Source of the DNA: Microcoleus sp. CSU_2_2 | GTDB taxonomy: Bacteria > Cyanobacteriota > Cyanobacteriia > Cyanobacteriales > Microcoleaceae | Assembly: GCA_012035135.1 (NCBI GenBank) | Contig: JAAUPI010000025.1 | Coordinates: forward strand, 1-37,201 | Direction: 5' to 3' | DNA: 37,201 nt | Shown here: piece after piece, positions 16,327-24,860 of the stretch | Numbering within the stretch: the stretch's first letter is position 1 | How the letters are laid out: every line of letters begins with the position of its first letter | Position numbers and translations under genes: made by a program | The notes under the pieces: model-generated | Seen by the model: the letters and a program-made list of their open reading frames with translations, nothing else | Told to the model about the DNA's origin: nothing | Database searches by the model: none

Positions 16327-16416
16327 ATTGCTGAGTACAGCTATGCTGGGGGCTTTCAATAGCCCTCAAGCTAAAGAACAGCTTGGTGCTTTCAGATCGG
16401 TGAGTGTTTTAACTAA

Positions 16417-16489
16417 TGGAGCTAAGCGGGCTCGAACCGCTGACCCCTACAATGCCATTGTAGTGCTCTACCAACTGAGCTATAGCCCC
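16417..16489 (-). tRNA. tRNA-Ala (GGC)
   Basis: Read on the reverse strand the 73-nt sequence folds into a cloverleaf: acceptor GGGGCTA/TAGCTCC, D arm TAGCTCAGTTGGTAGAGCA, anticodon stem CTACA/TGTAG with loop ATGGCAT (anticodon GGC), and T arm GCGGTTCGAGCCCGC. CCA is not encoded. Confidence 0.95.
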
Positions 16490-16653
16490 TTTCTTTCAGC
16501 GTTTTTAATCATGCCTCAACTTCCTTACTTTTGTCAAGCTTTTTTATAAAATTAGTCGCAGACCTTTTTTTGGCAAGGCTTTCGAGCCGTTGCCAAGAAA
16601 TTTTTGTCACAGACTCTTCGCTCATCTCCTCACTTAACGCCAACTGTCAATCC

Positions 16654-16866
16654 TTAGTAGTATTGATAAGAGTGCTGGGATATTTCACTTAAGTGACTTA
16701 AACAAGACCCCATGAGGAAGTAGACCACCACTAGCGCGGCTGCTGAGACTGCAACTAAAGTGCCGGCTAGCATTAGTGAAAATTCCCGCTGCGCGATCGC
16801 CTCCTGCATCAAATGCAAAGACCAAGCAACTAGGGCAACGTCAATTATTAAAATAGAAACCAGCAT
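16654..16866 (-). CDS. Conserved small membrane protein (70 aa), function unknown
   Basis: The 70-aa product has two hydrophobic helices (about residues 2-20 and 30-53) joined by a short polar loop (QEAIAQREFS), with a polar His/Ser/Tyr-rich tail. It resembles short unannotated membrane proteins of other cyanobacteria. The single Cys sits just after the second helix. It is separated from tRNA-Ala by about 165 bp and transcribed in the same direction, but probably independently. Confidence 0.6.
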   Translation of the reverse strand: MLVSILIIDVALVAWSLHLMQEAIAQREFSLMLAGTLVAVSAAALVVVYFLMGSCLSHLSEISQHSYQYY

Positions 16867-17102
16867 AAGTTACGATTTGTAACAGCTCACCTATTCTAAC
16901 AAAACTTTTGATTAAGTGCCGATCCTCTCTGGTGTATTTAATTATTGCTTTTAAACGCACGGGGAGCAGCGGAAAGGTAACGAAAAAAATGATAGATTTT
17001 CTTAATAATTAAAATATGCAAAGTAGATGAGAGCCAGCTCAGCGTTACAGGGGACTAGTTTGAGCTTCAAGTGGGCGATCGCCCTTTTTTTGTCTGGGAA
17101 GG

Positions 17103-17252
17103 GTGCAATATGAACGGGTCGATCGAGAGTTGAATGCTTTGGGATGCACGCTAAATGATGGCAATTTGCTTGAGTTTGACACCGGAAGAGATAGATTTGA
17201 TGTGGAAAACAGCACCTCCGCGAATGCCGATCGTGAGACAGATTTAATCTAA
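17103..17252 (+). other. Short open frame, possible gene remnant
   Basis: A GTG-initiated frame of 49 codons (VQYERVDRELNALGCTLNDG...) has protein-like composition and ends shortly before the MFS gene. It has no recognisable start signal and matches no family I can name. A degraded gene end or chance frame are both possible. The rest of 16867-17314 shows only an HIP1 site followed by a T-run (near 17076-17092). Confidence 0.2.
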
Positions 17253-17314
17253 TAATCGATTATTTTTTTGAGCTAATATTAGAGCAGCATCACTGAGAAT
17301 GAGTTTCTTATAAA

Positions 17315-18592
17315 GTGTACTCGGAAGATTTCACAGGAATTCGCATCTTGAATATTTTTAGGAATATCGAACCCCAACCCAGGCACAACTTGCTGACTTT
17401 ATTCACCGCAGGCTTGCTATTCTGGTCTAGTTTGGCTTCACTGCTGCCAACTTTGCCACTTTACGTCCAATATGTGGGTGGAACAAAGCAGGAAATTGGC
17501 TTTGTGATGGGTGCATTTGCGATCGGACTTTTGCTGTCGAGGCCGCAGTTGGGCAAAATGGCCGATACTAGAGGTAGAAAACAAATTTTACTTTTAGGTG
17601 TCTTGGTAGCTGTAATTGCCCCTCTCGGCTACCTATTCGTTAAATCTGTCCCCTTACTATTATTTATTCGGGCTTTTCACGGCATTAGTATCGCCGCTTT
17701 TACTACAGCTTACAGCGCTTTAGTAACAGATTTATCTCCGCCAGGAAAGCGGGGCGAATTAATCGGTTACATGAGTTTGGTAAGTCCGATTGGGATGGCA
17801 TTTGGTCCGGCAATGGGCGGATTTTTGCAAGCTTGGGTGGGTTATACTCCTTTGTTTGTAATGTCTGCGACTTTGGCGGGAATGGCTGTGTTGTTCACAG
17901 TACAAGTTACGGAACCGGATTTTGGTGAATCATTAAAAACAGAAGCGTTATCTGAGGAAGAAAATAGCAAAAATTATTGGCAAATGCTGTGGAATCCACG
18001 GGTTCGGATTCCGGCTTTAGTGTTATTGCAAATAGGTTTAGTCTTCGGGACTTTGAGCACATTTATGCCTTTGTTCGTGCAGGAAACCAAGGTTGATTTC
18101 AATGCTGGGTTGTTTTATTCAACGGCGGCAATTGCCAGTTTTGCTATGCGATTAGTCACGGGACGGGCTTCGGATAAATACGGGCGCGGCTTGTTTATTA
18201 GTGGCGGATTAATCTTTTATGCCTGGTCTATGTTTTTGTTATATGCTGCTAACAGTACCAGTGCTTTTTTAATAGCAGCTTTATTGGAAGGCCTAGCAGG
18301 CGGTACGGTTTTGCCGATGATGATAACGTTGATGTCTGACAGGTGCGAACCTCAAGAAAGGGGTAGATTATTTTCGCTTTGTATTGGTGGGTTTGACCTG
18401 GGAATTGCCCTTGCCGGCCCGATTTTGGGCTTTGTTGCCGAACAAGTTGGCTACAGAAATATGTTTGGCTTGGCTGGGGGACTTGCTGGCTTGGCATTGG
18501 TGGTATTTATTACCCAGTCTAGTAAAAATTTATCTCATTCCCTGAAATTTGCGATCGGTCAAGGCAAAGATATTTACGCTTTGAATAAGTGA
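17315..18592 (+). CDS. Major facilitator superfamily (MFS) transporter
   Basis: The 425-aa protein has the twelve-helix pattern of MFS secondary transporters. The loop 2-3 motif A is visible as GKMADTRGRKQILLLG (about residues 80-95) and a second copy as TGRASDKYGRGLFISG (about 288-303). It resembles cyanobacterial drug/multidrug efflux-type MFS proteins (SLLPTLPLYV at the first helix), but no substrate is readable. The frame starts at GTG 17315; TTG at 17348 is an alternative start closer to where homologues begin. It is a single gene in the plasma membrane. Confidence 0.85.
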   Translation: MYSEDFTGIRILNIFRNIEPQPRHNLLTLFTAGLLFWSSLASLLPTLPLYVQYVGGTKQEIGFVMGAFAIGLLLSRPQLGKMADTRGRKQILLLGVLVAVIAPLGYLFVKSVPLLLFIRAFHGISIAAFTTAYSALVTDLSPPGKRGELIGYMSLVSPIGMAFGPAMGGFLQAWVGYTPLFVMSATLAGMAVLFTVQVTEPDFGESLKTEALSEEENSKNYWQMLWNPRVRIPALVLLQIGLVFGTLSTFMPLFVQETKVDFNAGLFYSTAAIASFAMRLVTGRASDKYGRGLFISGGLIFYAWSMFLLYAANSTSAFLIAALLEGLAGGTVLPMMITLMSDRCEPQERGRLFSLCIGGFDLGIALAGPILGFVAEQVGYRNMFGLAGGLAGLALVVFITQSSKNLSHSLKFAIGQGKDIYALNK

Positions 18593-18746
18593 TATGGCAG
18601 AAAAAAGTTAGAACCCCGACTTCTTTAAGAAGACAGCTAACAGTGGACAGTAGAGAGCAAAAACGCCGATCGAATTTTCGCTGTTAACTATGAACTATGA
18701 TATCGTTTGCGCTGGCATCAGAATTATATATTTGAATCGTTTCAGC

Positions 18747-18776
18747 GCGAACCACCCCGCGAGCGGGGTGGTTCGC
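18747..18776. repeat. 30-bp near-perfect palindrome
   Basis: Arms gcgaaccaccccgc and gcggggtggttcgc are perfectly complementary around two bases. A second hairpin, gcgagc-gaggac-gctcgc (18775-18792), overlaps its end. It lies between the MFS gene and tRNA-Arg and may act as terminator or be a dispersed repeat. Confidence 0.75.
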
Positions 18777-18858
18777 GAGCGAGGACGCTCGCACTACAGA
18801 ATTCCGATGCTACCGGATTGGATATGAAGGTCAACAGTTAACGGTCAATTGTTTAAAA

Positions 18859-18932
18859 TGGGCTTGGAGGGATTCGAACCCCCGACCTCATGGTTCGTAG
18901 CCATGCACTCTATCCAACTAAGCTACAAGCCC
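18859..18932 (-). tRNA. tRNA-Arg (ACG)
   Basis: On the reverse strand the 74-nt cloverleaf has acceptor GGGCTTG/CAAGCCC, D arm TAGCTTAGTTGGATAGAGT, anticodon stem CATGG/CCATG with loop CTACGAA (anticodon ACG), and T arm GGGGGTTCGAATCCCTC. CCA is not encoded. Confidence 0.95.
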
Positions 18933-19010
18933 CTGTTGAGTTTAGATTTAATCTAAAATTGATTAAGTTCTTTTCTCACAGAATCTAATAGTAACACCAT
19001 TCCCAAAATA

Positions 19011-19535
19011 ATGCAAGACCTGCCGCCAAATTTTTCTAAGTTGCCTGTTACCGGGCAGCTAACTCACCTCGATAATAGCGGTGAAGCCCAAATGGTGGAC
19101 GTTTCAGCCAAAGCGCTGACTTTGCGGCAAGCTGTGGCTGCCGGACGCGTGCGGATGCTGCCGGAGACGTTTGCGGCGATTGAAGCGGGAAATGCGCCCA
19201 AAGGCGATGTGTTGGGTACTGCTAGGCTGGCTGGAATTATGGCGGCCAAGCAGACAGCGCATTTGATTCCGCTGTGCCATCCCCTGCCACTAAGTAGCGT
19301 GGAAGTGTGGGTAACTCCTGATGCCGAGTTGCCGGGGTATCAAATTCGGGCCGAAGTGAAAATTAAGGCAGAAACTGGGGTGGAAATGGAGGCGCTGATG
19401 GCGGTTTCGGTGGCGGCGCTGACTTTGTACGATATGGCGAAGGCTTTGGAAAAGTCGATCGAAATTGAATCGATTCGGTTGCTGAGTAAAACTGGTGGCA
19501 AGTCAGGGGATTATCAAATCAGCGACGATTGGTGA
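19011..19535 (+). CDS. moaC: Cyclic pyranopterin monophosphate synthase MoaC
   Basis: MoaC converts the GTP-derived 3',8-cyclic product of MoaA to cyclic pyranopterin monophosphate, the second half of the first step of molybdenum cofactor synthesis, in the cytoplasm as a hexamer. The 174-aa length is slightly above the usual 155-165. Signature segments are [37 protein letters not shown], the active-site [11 protein letters not shown] and [21 protein letters not shown]; the C-terminal [13 protein letters not shown] is also typical. No moaA or other moa gene lies nearby in the window. A lone gene between tRNA-Arg and a 2TM gene. Confidence 0.95.
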   Translation: MQDLPPNFSKLPVTGQLTHLDNSGEAQMVDVSAKALTLRQAVAAGRVRMLPETFAAIEAGNAPKGDVLGTARLAGIMAAKQTAHLIPLCHPLPLSSVEVWVTPDAELPGYQIRAEVKIKAETGVEMEALMAVSVAALTLYDMAKALEKSIEIESIRLLSKTGGKSGDYQISDDW

Positions 19536-19669
19536 AGTCAGCCCACGTAAAAACCCAATCCCCGATTTCTTAAAGAAGTCACGGATCAAGCCGAAAGAGG
19601 GATGCAGCATTCAAAAAGCTGCACATAAGATTAAAATGACGGCAGAACTCTAACATCAAGTGAAAAGCT

Positions 19670-19927
19670 ATGCCTCCTCGTTGGCCCCGCAAACCCGATC
19701 GCCAAGATCCAGAGTACCGCCGTTTAGACGATCGGATGAATTTTGCCATCCACGTCGGTCTTTTCTCGGCGGCCAATTCTGTGATGTGGTTTGTTCACAA
19801 TTTGCAGAAGGCTGATTGGCCTTGGGCAGTTTCAGTCACGGGTGGGTGGGCGCTGTTAGTGTTAGCCCACGCGATTTACATTTTTGCGATCGCAGATTAT
19901 TCGCCCCTCAATAAAGATTCTGGCTGA
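19670..19927 (+). CDS. 2TM domain-containing small membrane protein
   Basis: The 85-aa protein has a basic N-terminus (PPRWPRKPDRQDPEYRRLDDR) and two membrane helices (about residues 24-45 and 53-73) in the pattern of the 2TM domain family: FAIHVGLFSAANSVMWFV, then WPWAVSVTGGWALLVLAHAI. The family's function is unknown; it is often fused to or near signalling proteins. It is followed 63 bp later by the DUF3181 gene on the same strand and the two may be co-transcribed. Confidence 0.75.
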   Translation: MPPRWPRKPDRQDPEYRRLDDRMNFAIHVGLFSAANSVMWFVHNLQKADWPWAVSVTGGWALLVLAHAIYIFAIADYSPLNKDSG

Positions 19928-19990
19928 AGGGAGTTATCCGCGATTTGTTAACTCTTTTAACCGAGCACAAATAACTTGCTTTTTTGATAT

Positions 19991-20293
19991 ATGGCTAATA
20001 CTACACAGGCGATCGAATCCTTGGCCGCTGAAATTGGCGAAAATGTCTACATCGATATTGCTAAGTGGCATTTGTATCTCAGAGATGCTCACCTGCATAC
20101 TGTCGTTGCCCAGCAGCTTTATTCGATGCTGGAAGATGGCAATTTAGATGCTGACAGAGTTGGACAAGTTTTGCAAAGTATTCCAGTCAAATTGGGCGGC
20201 GGTAAGCGGGAACTTCCACTAGCAGATTTGATTCCGATGCAGTGTCAAGTTCAATTGATGGATATTCTTGAGGAATTTCAGCGGGAAATGTAA
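19991..20293 (+). CDS. DUF3181 family protein
   Basis: The 100-aa soluble protein matches the cyanobacterial DUF3181 family. Recognisable segments are AIESLAAEIGENVYIDIAKWHLYLRDAHLH, LADRVGQ-like DADRVGQVLQSIPVKLGGG and the C-terminal LADLIP...LMDILEEFQ. It is predicted to be mostly alpha-helical. The function is unknown. It is the last gene of a short run after the 2TM gene and is followed within 30 bp by a terminator-like palindrome. Confidence 0.85.
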   Translation: MANTTQAIESLAAEIGENVYIDIAKWHLYLRDAHLHTVVAQQLYSMLEDGNLDADRVGQVLQSIPVKLGGGKRELPLADLIPMQCQVQLMDILEEFQREM

Positions 20294-20320
20294 CATAATT
20301 TGCGCCGCAAGTTTTGAGGT

Positions 20321-20349
20321 AAGGCGGGAATTTCCCGCCTTCATCTTTT
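20321..20349 (+). terminator. Terminator-like palindrome after DUF3181 gene
   Basis: aaggcggga and tcccgcctt pair around att and are followed by the T-rich catctttta. Position just after the stop codon supports termination. Confidence 0.6.
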
Positions 20350-20423
20350 AGCTAAACTTCAATTGAACGTTTTCAGTTGCCGATCGGTCTAAATTGAACA
20401 GACGCCCGATCGGTCTAATTTAT

Positions 20424-22162
20424 ATGTACTTAGTAAAGCATCTTCAGATTAAAAAAGGGCTGACTCCGTGGGTAAGCGGGCTTCTCGCCGCCGGATTGCT
20501 TGCAGGAGTCGGCTACACAGCTTATAGCCAACTCACGGTTCAATCGCGCCGCGAAACCAGACGCAAGGAAAAAACCGTTGCTGTCGAAAGAGTGAATTTG
20601 CCGATCGCAATTTCAGCAAATGGTACAATTGCACCGGAACGCAGCGTTAACGTCAGTCCCAAAACTTCAGGAGTGCTCAAAAGTTTGCTCGTCAAGGAAG
20701 GAGACAGCGTTCAACAAGGGCAAATTCTAGCTCAAATGGATGATTCCAACCTCCAAGGGCAGTTGACCCAAAATCGCGGACAACTCGCCTCCGCTGAAGC
20801 GAATCTGCAAAAGTTACTCAACGGTAATCGAGTTGAAGATATTGCAGCAGCAAAGGCGCAATTAGCAGAACAACAAGCCAGTCTCGAAAAATTACTTAAT
20901 GGTAATCGCAGCCAGGATATTGCTGTCGCCGAGGCACAATTAGCAGAACAACAAGCAACTCTCCAAAAATTGCTCAACGGTAATCGCCCCGAAGATATCG
21001 CCCAAGCCCAAGCTAAACTGAGGGATGCCGAATATGCCAAAAACCAGGCCTCAGAAGAATTTCAAAGAAATCAAGAACTTTATAACGCTGGAGCGATCGC
21101 TCTCCAAATATTAAATAATTCTCGCACCGCGAGCGATCGAGCTCAAACTCAAGTCAGGCAAGCCGAACAAGCTGTAGCTTTGTTGCAATCTGGTACTCGA
21201 TCGGAAGATATCGCTGCTGCGCGGGCCGCCGTAGCTCAAAAACAGCAAGCTTTGGCCCTCGTGCGATCGGGTGCTCGATCGGAAGATATCGCTGCTGCGA
21301 GGGCTGCCGTAGCCCAAAAACAGCAAGCTTTCGCCCTCGTGCGATCGGGGGCGCGATCGGAAGATATCGCTGCTTCCGAAGCCGCAGTGGAGCAAAAACA
21401 GCAAGCTTTGGCATTAATTGAAGCTGGTGCTCGGCCGGAAGAAATAGCGATCGCCCGTGCCCAAGTTCTCTCCGCCAAAGGTAGTCTCCAAACCGTGCAA
21501 GCGCTGATTAATGATACGAGAATTCGTGCTCCTTTCAGCGGCATTGTACTCGTAAATATGCCGATCCGGGGGCTTTTGTGACTCCAACAACAGCAGGTAG
21601 TTCAGTCTCTTCGGCGACTTCTTCTTCGATTTTGTCTTTAGCTTCCAAAAATCAGGTAGTGGCTAATGTGGCAGAAAGTAATATTGCTCAAATCCGCCTC
21701 GGTCAAAATGCGTCTCTTCAAGCCGATGCTTATACGGGAAAGACTTTTACAGGCAAAGTTACTCAAATTTCGCCTCAGTCGATCGTCCAGCAAAATGTGA
21801 CTAATTTTGAGGTGAAAGCTTCAATTCTTGATGATGCTAAAAAAATGTTGTGATCGGGAATGAATGTGAATGTGGAGTTTACAGCGGGTGAATTAAAAGA
21901 TGTTTTGGTTGTGCCGACTGCGGCAATTGTCCGTCAACAAAAGGAAACGGGGGTGTTTGTGGCGGGTGGTGAAGGTGGGAAGCCTGCGTTTGTTCCGATT
22001 AAGACTGGGATGACGGTTGATGATAAGACGGAAGTGCGATCGGGATTGAAAGGAAATGAGCAAGTTTTTATTAGTTTCCCGCCGGGATTGCGGCCTAAAT
22101 CTCAGAATCCATCGGGGGGAATTCCGGGTTTGCAGCCGGGGGGTGGAACTCGTTTGCGTTAG
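20424..22162 (+). pseudogene. Broken HlyD/MacA-family efflux adaptor
   Basis: Three consecutive reading pieces together make one periplasmic adaptor: membrane anchor (about residues 10-30), barrel and lipoyl halves (SGVLKSLLVKEGDSVQQGQILAQMDD), a long coiled-coil hairpin, the second lipoyl half (IRAPFSGIV) and the beta-barrel/membrane-proximal domains. Near 21550, ctcgtaaatatgcc appears to lack one C, because the family expects LRKYADPGAF. The frame shifts and stops at 21579-21581. At 21851-21853 an in-frame TGA precedes TCGGGAATG, where LR(S/P)GMNV is expected, as if CGA had become TGA. The coiled coil contains 26-residue repeats. Either the gene is dead or there are two sequence errors. The permease downstream is intact. 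Confidence 0.75.
20805..21430 (+). repeat. 26-residue (78-bp) repeats in the adaptor coiled coil
   Basis: About three units of LLNGNRxEDIAxAxAQLAEQQA (20811-21010) and four units of LVRSGARSEDIAAARAAVAQ (21180-21430) share the same 26-residue period and the core G-x-R-x-E-D-I-A. They lengthen both helices of the hairpin. Confidence 0.75.
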
Positions 22163-22198
22163 TTGACAGTTGACAGTTGACACCGCGAGTGAGTCAGA

Positions 22199-22351
22199 CA
22201 GTCCGACAGGGATTGAAATCCCTGTCTCATAGCGAAAGTCCTCTGAAAGAGGACTGAAGAGTTAGTTGATGTACATTGGTTTTAGATGAATTTTCAGTCG
22301 GTTTCAACCGACTTTAGCTATGAGACGGGGGTTTAAACCCCCGGCGGATCG
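22199..22351. mobile_element. 153-bp nested-hairpin element (MITE-like), copy 2
   Basis: The left arm starts cagtccgacaggg and the right arm, read inward, cgatccgccgggg. Each continues with a hairpin, the linker tctcatagcgaaagtc or tctcatagctaaagtc, and a second hairpin (cctctgaaagagg or cggttgaaaccg). The design equals 5964-6161, without the inner insertion. It occupies the gap between the broken adaptor and the permease gene, where a MacB-type ATPase gene might be expected. Confidence 0.65.
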
Positions 22352-22456
22352 TGTCACAAATCATATCGTTTCCGGCTGCATCGTCAGGTGATAAATTAGG
22401 AAGCAATTTAGGCATAATTCTTAGAAGTTGCCACCAAATAACCAATAACCAATAAC

Positions 22457-23722
22457 ATGAAATTAAAGACTCTCCCAGTTATTAAGAAAATCTCGAATGT
22501 TCAAATTGTGTTCATGGCGACTGAGGCGCTGTGGAATAATAAGTTGCGTACTAGTTTGACGATGCTGGGTGTAATTATTGGGATATCCTCGGTAATTGCG
22601 ATTACTTCTGTAGGACAAGGAGTACAAAAGTCTACTGAGGAACAGTTGAAGGCTTTGGGTACGAATGTGCTGTTGGTTTTATCTGGTGCTTCGCGATCGG
22701 GTGGTGTGAGTCAGGGTAGCGGTTCTGCTTCTACTGTAACTTGGGATGACGCTAGGGCGATCGGCAAACAAGCACCGGCAGTTAAGGCAATTTCGGCTTT
22801 TTTGCAGCGCCAAGTGCAAGTAGTTTATGGCGGGCAAAATTCCTTTACTTCTATCTTGGGAACTGATTTAAATTACCCCGATGTCAAGAACATTCAACCT
22901 CAAGAAGGACGTTTTTTTAATGAAGATGAATTGAATGCTGCTGAGCCTGTAGTTGTTCTTGGTTCTAAGGTGCGGGACGAGCTTTTTGGAGTTGGTACAA
23001 ACGCGCTATCGGCGGATATTCGCATTCAGGGAGGTCGCTACAAAGTGATTGGAGTGATGGAACCCAAGGGTTCTGTAGGGGGTACGGATCAGGACGATCG
23101 CGTGTATATTCCCCTCAAAAATATGTCGGCTCGGATTGTGGGTAGAAATTCTTTGGCTGGAATTGCAATTTCTGGTTTTTGGTTGCAAACTAACAGCGAA
23201 TCAGATTTAGCTGATGCTCAATTTCAGGTGGAAAATATCATGCGTTTACGTCACAACATTTATCTGCCACAACCGGATGATTTTCGAGTCATCAATCAAG
23301 TTGATATTGTTAATACTTTTAGCAATGTGGTAGGTTTATTTACAGTGATGGTAGTGGCGATCGCCGGAATTTCTCTAGTAGTTGGTGGCATCGGGATTGC
23401 TAATATTATGTTGGTGTCTGTGGTGGAGCGCACTAAGGAAATCGGGATTCGGAAAGCGGTAGGCGCTACTAATGCAGCTATTCTGATTCAATTTATGGCT
23501 GAATCGGTTTTAGTTTCGACGGTGGGGGGTACGGCGGGTATTGGGTTGGGAATTGCGATCGCCTTTGGGGCCGCCACAGCATTTAGTTTTCCGTTTGTGA
23601 TTTCAGTATGGTCGATCGCTGCGGGTTTTGGGCTATCTTTTACTGTAGGCTTATTGGCTGGGGTGTTACCGGCTAGGAATGCGGCTAGGTTAGATCCGAT
23701 CGCAGCTTTGCGAAATGATTGA
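22457..23722 (+). CDS. MacB-type ABC transporter permease (FtsX-like)
   Basis: The 421-aa protein has the mechanotransmission-type ABC permease layout: a first membrane helix after NKLRTSLTMLGVIIGISSVIA (about residues 30-52), a large periplasmic domain (MacB_PCD, about 55-270), then three helices of the FtsX-like domain (about 290-415). VERTKEIGIRKAVGA (about residues 323-337) is the conserved coupling loop, and the end PARNAARLDPIAALR is typical. Such permeases pair with an ATPase and an HlyD/MacA adaptor in export or lipoprotein-like transport. Here the adaptor gene upstream is broken and no ATPase gene is adjacent, so it would need partners encoded elsewhere. The ATG follows a run of aaccaataacc repeats. 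Confidence 0.9.
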   Translation: MKLKTLPVIKKISNVQIVFMATEALWNNKLRTSLTMLGVIIGISSVIAITSVGQGVQKSTEEQLKALGTNVLLVLSGASRSGGVSQGSGSASTVTWDDARAIGKQAPAVKAISAFLQRQVQVVYGGQNSFTSILGTDLNYPDVKNIQPQEGRFFNEDELNAAEPVVVLGSKVRDELFGVGTNALSADIRIQGGRYKVIGVMEPKGSVGGTDQDDRVYIPLKNMSARIVGRNSLAGIAISGFWLQTNSESDLADAQFQVENIMRLRHNIYLPQPDDFRVINQVDIVNTFSNVVGLFTVMVVAIAGISLVVGGIGIANIMLVSVVERTKEIGIRKAVGATNAAILIQFMAESVLVSTVGGTAGIGLGIAIAFGAATAFSFPFVISVWSIAAGFGLSFTVGLLAGVLPARNAARLDPIAALRND

Positions 23723-23753
23723 AGTTAAGTAGGTGAGTGCTATATAATTAGAG

Positions 23754-24581
23754 ATGAACAACCAGCCGAAATTAGATAAATACAAGCAAGAAATTGCAGA
23801 TTTGTACACCCGCAGAAGTCAAAATTATGACAATAGCGATTGGCATTTGCAGATTGCTCGCCGCCTCGTTGAATACGGGCGAGTGAGTCCCCGACAGCAG
23901 GTATTAGACATAGCAACTGGAACCGGTCATGTGGCGATCGCAGCCGCTCAAATTGTCGGCTCTGAAGGTCGGGTGATGGGCGTTGATATTTCGCCTGGAA
24001 TGCTTGCTGTAGCCAGAAACAAAGCTCTAGAATTAAATCTCAATAATACAGAATTTGTGCTAGCGGATGCCGAAAATCTCGACTTAGCAGGTAATAGTTG
24101 CGATCGCATTTTTTGCTCTTCAGCCTTCATTTGGATGTCGGATCTGCACGCAGCCCTCACTCACTGGCACACATTTCTCAAACCTGGAGGAATCATCGGC
24201 ATTCATGCCTTCGCCGACACTGCTTTTGTGGGCGGAGTTGTGACGCAGAAAGTAGCCGAAAAATACGGCATTTCCTTCAATATGAGCAAACCCACAGGCA
24301 CTGTTGACAAATGCCAAAACCTACTCGAACAAGCAGGATTTGAGCAGATAGAAATTAAGATTGAGCCAGAGGGCAGCTATATCAGTTTAGAAAAAGCAAA
24401 AGCAATGTGGGCTGGAAATTCCCATCCCGCCCCCGGACAATATCCGCCCCCGTTATCAACACTTTCAACCGAGCAATTAGCACAAGCTAAGGCTGAGTTT
24501 GATGCAGAACTAGAAGTATTGGAAACCGAACTCGGAATTTGGAACGACATCACAACTTTTTACGTATTTGGTCAGAAATAA
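23754..24581 (+). CDS. Class I SAM-dependent methyltransferase (UbiE-like)
   Basis: The 275-aa protein has a Rossmann-fold methyltransferase domain. Motif I is VLDIATGTGHVAIAAA (about residues 45-60), the acidic SAM ribose ligand region is VMGVDISPGML (about 73-83), and motif II/III is FVLADAENLDLAGNSCDRIFCSSAFIWM. Motif IV is LKPGGIIGIHAF. The overall resemblance is to UbiE/Methyltransf_11-type enzymes. The acceptor substrate is not readable. It follows the permease gene by 31 bp on the same strand and may be co-transcribed. Confidence 0.85.
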   Translation: MNNQPKLDKYKQEIADLYTRRSQNYDNSDWHLQIARRLVEYGRVSPRQQVLDIATGTGHVAIAAAQIVGSEGRVMGVDISPGMLAVARNKALELNLNNTEFVLADAENLDLAGNSCDRIFCSSAFIWMSDLHAALTHWHTFLKPGGIIGIHAFADTAFVGGVVTQKVAEKYGISFNMSKPTGTVDKCQNLLEQAGFEQIEIKIEPEGSYISLEKAKAMWAGNSHPAPGQYPPPLSTLSTEQLAQAKAEFDAELEVLETELGIWNDITTFYVFGQK

Positions 24582-24705
24582 TAAGCAGTTATTAGTTATT
24601 AGTGAGGGCTTGCTGAATAATCGATCGCGTGTTACGTGGCGAAAGGTTATGCGATCGCGCGATCGATTCGTGTTGGCGAAAGTTGACGCTGGGCGTGTGA
24701 GAGTA

Positions 24706-24765
24706 AGATGCGTCGCTCATTGATTGTCGCTGAGCCTTGAGATGATTGATGGCGACGCACCCTAC
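24706..24765. repeat. gtgcgtcgc hairpin repeat, copy 2
   Basis: gatgcgtcgctcattgattgtcgc pairs with ggcgacgcaccctac; the interior (cattgattgtcgctgag) matches copy 1 in reverse orientation. Confidence 0.75.
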
Positions 24766-24860
24766 TGCTACTGTTGCCTGAATTTTGAGAATTAGTATTA
24801 TTAGTTATTTGTTTGTTCTAATAACTAATAACCAATAAACCATGCCCAATGCCCAATTGA

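Noticed and set aside
16319..16549. 76-codon frame across tRNA-Ala
   Set aside because: It overlaps the RodZ-like gene end and reads through the tRNA on the opposite strand; no protein character.
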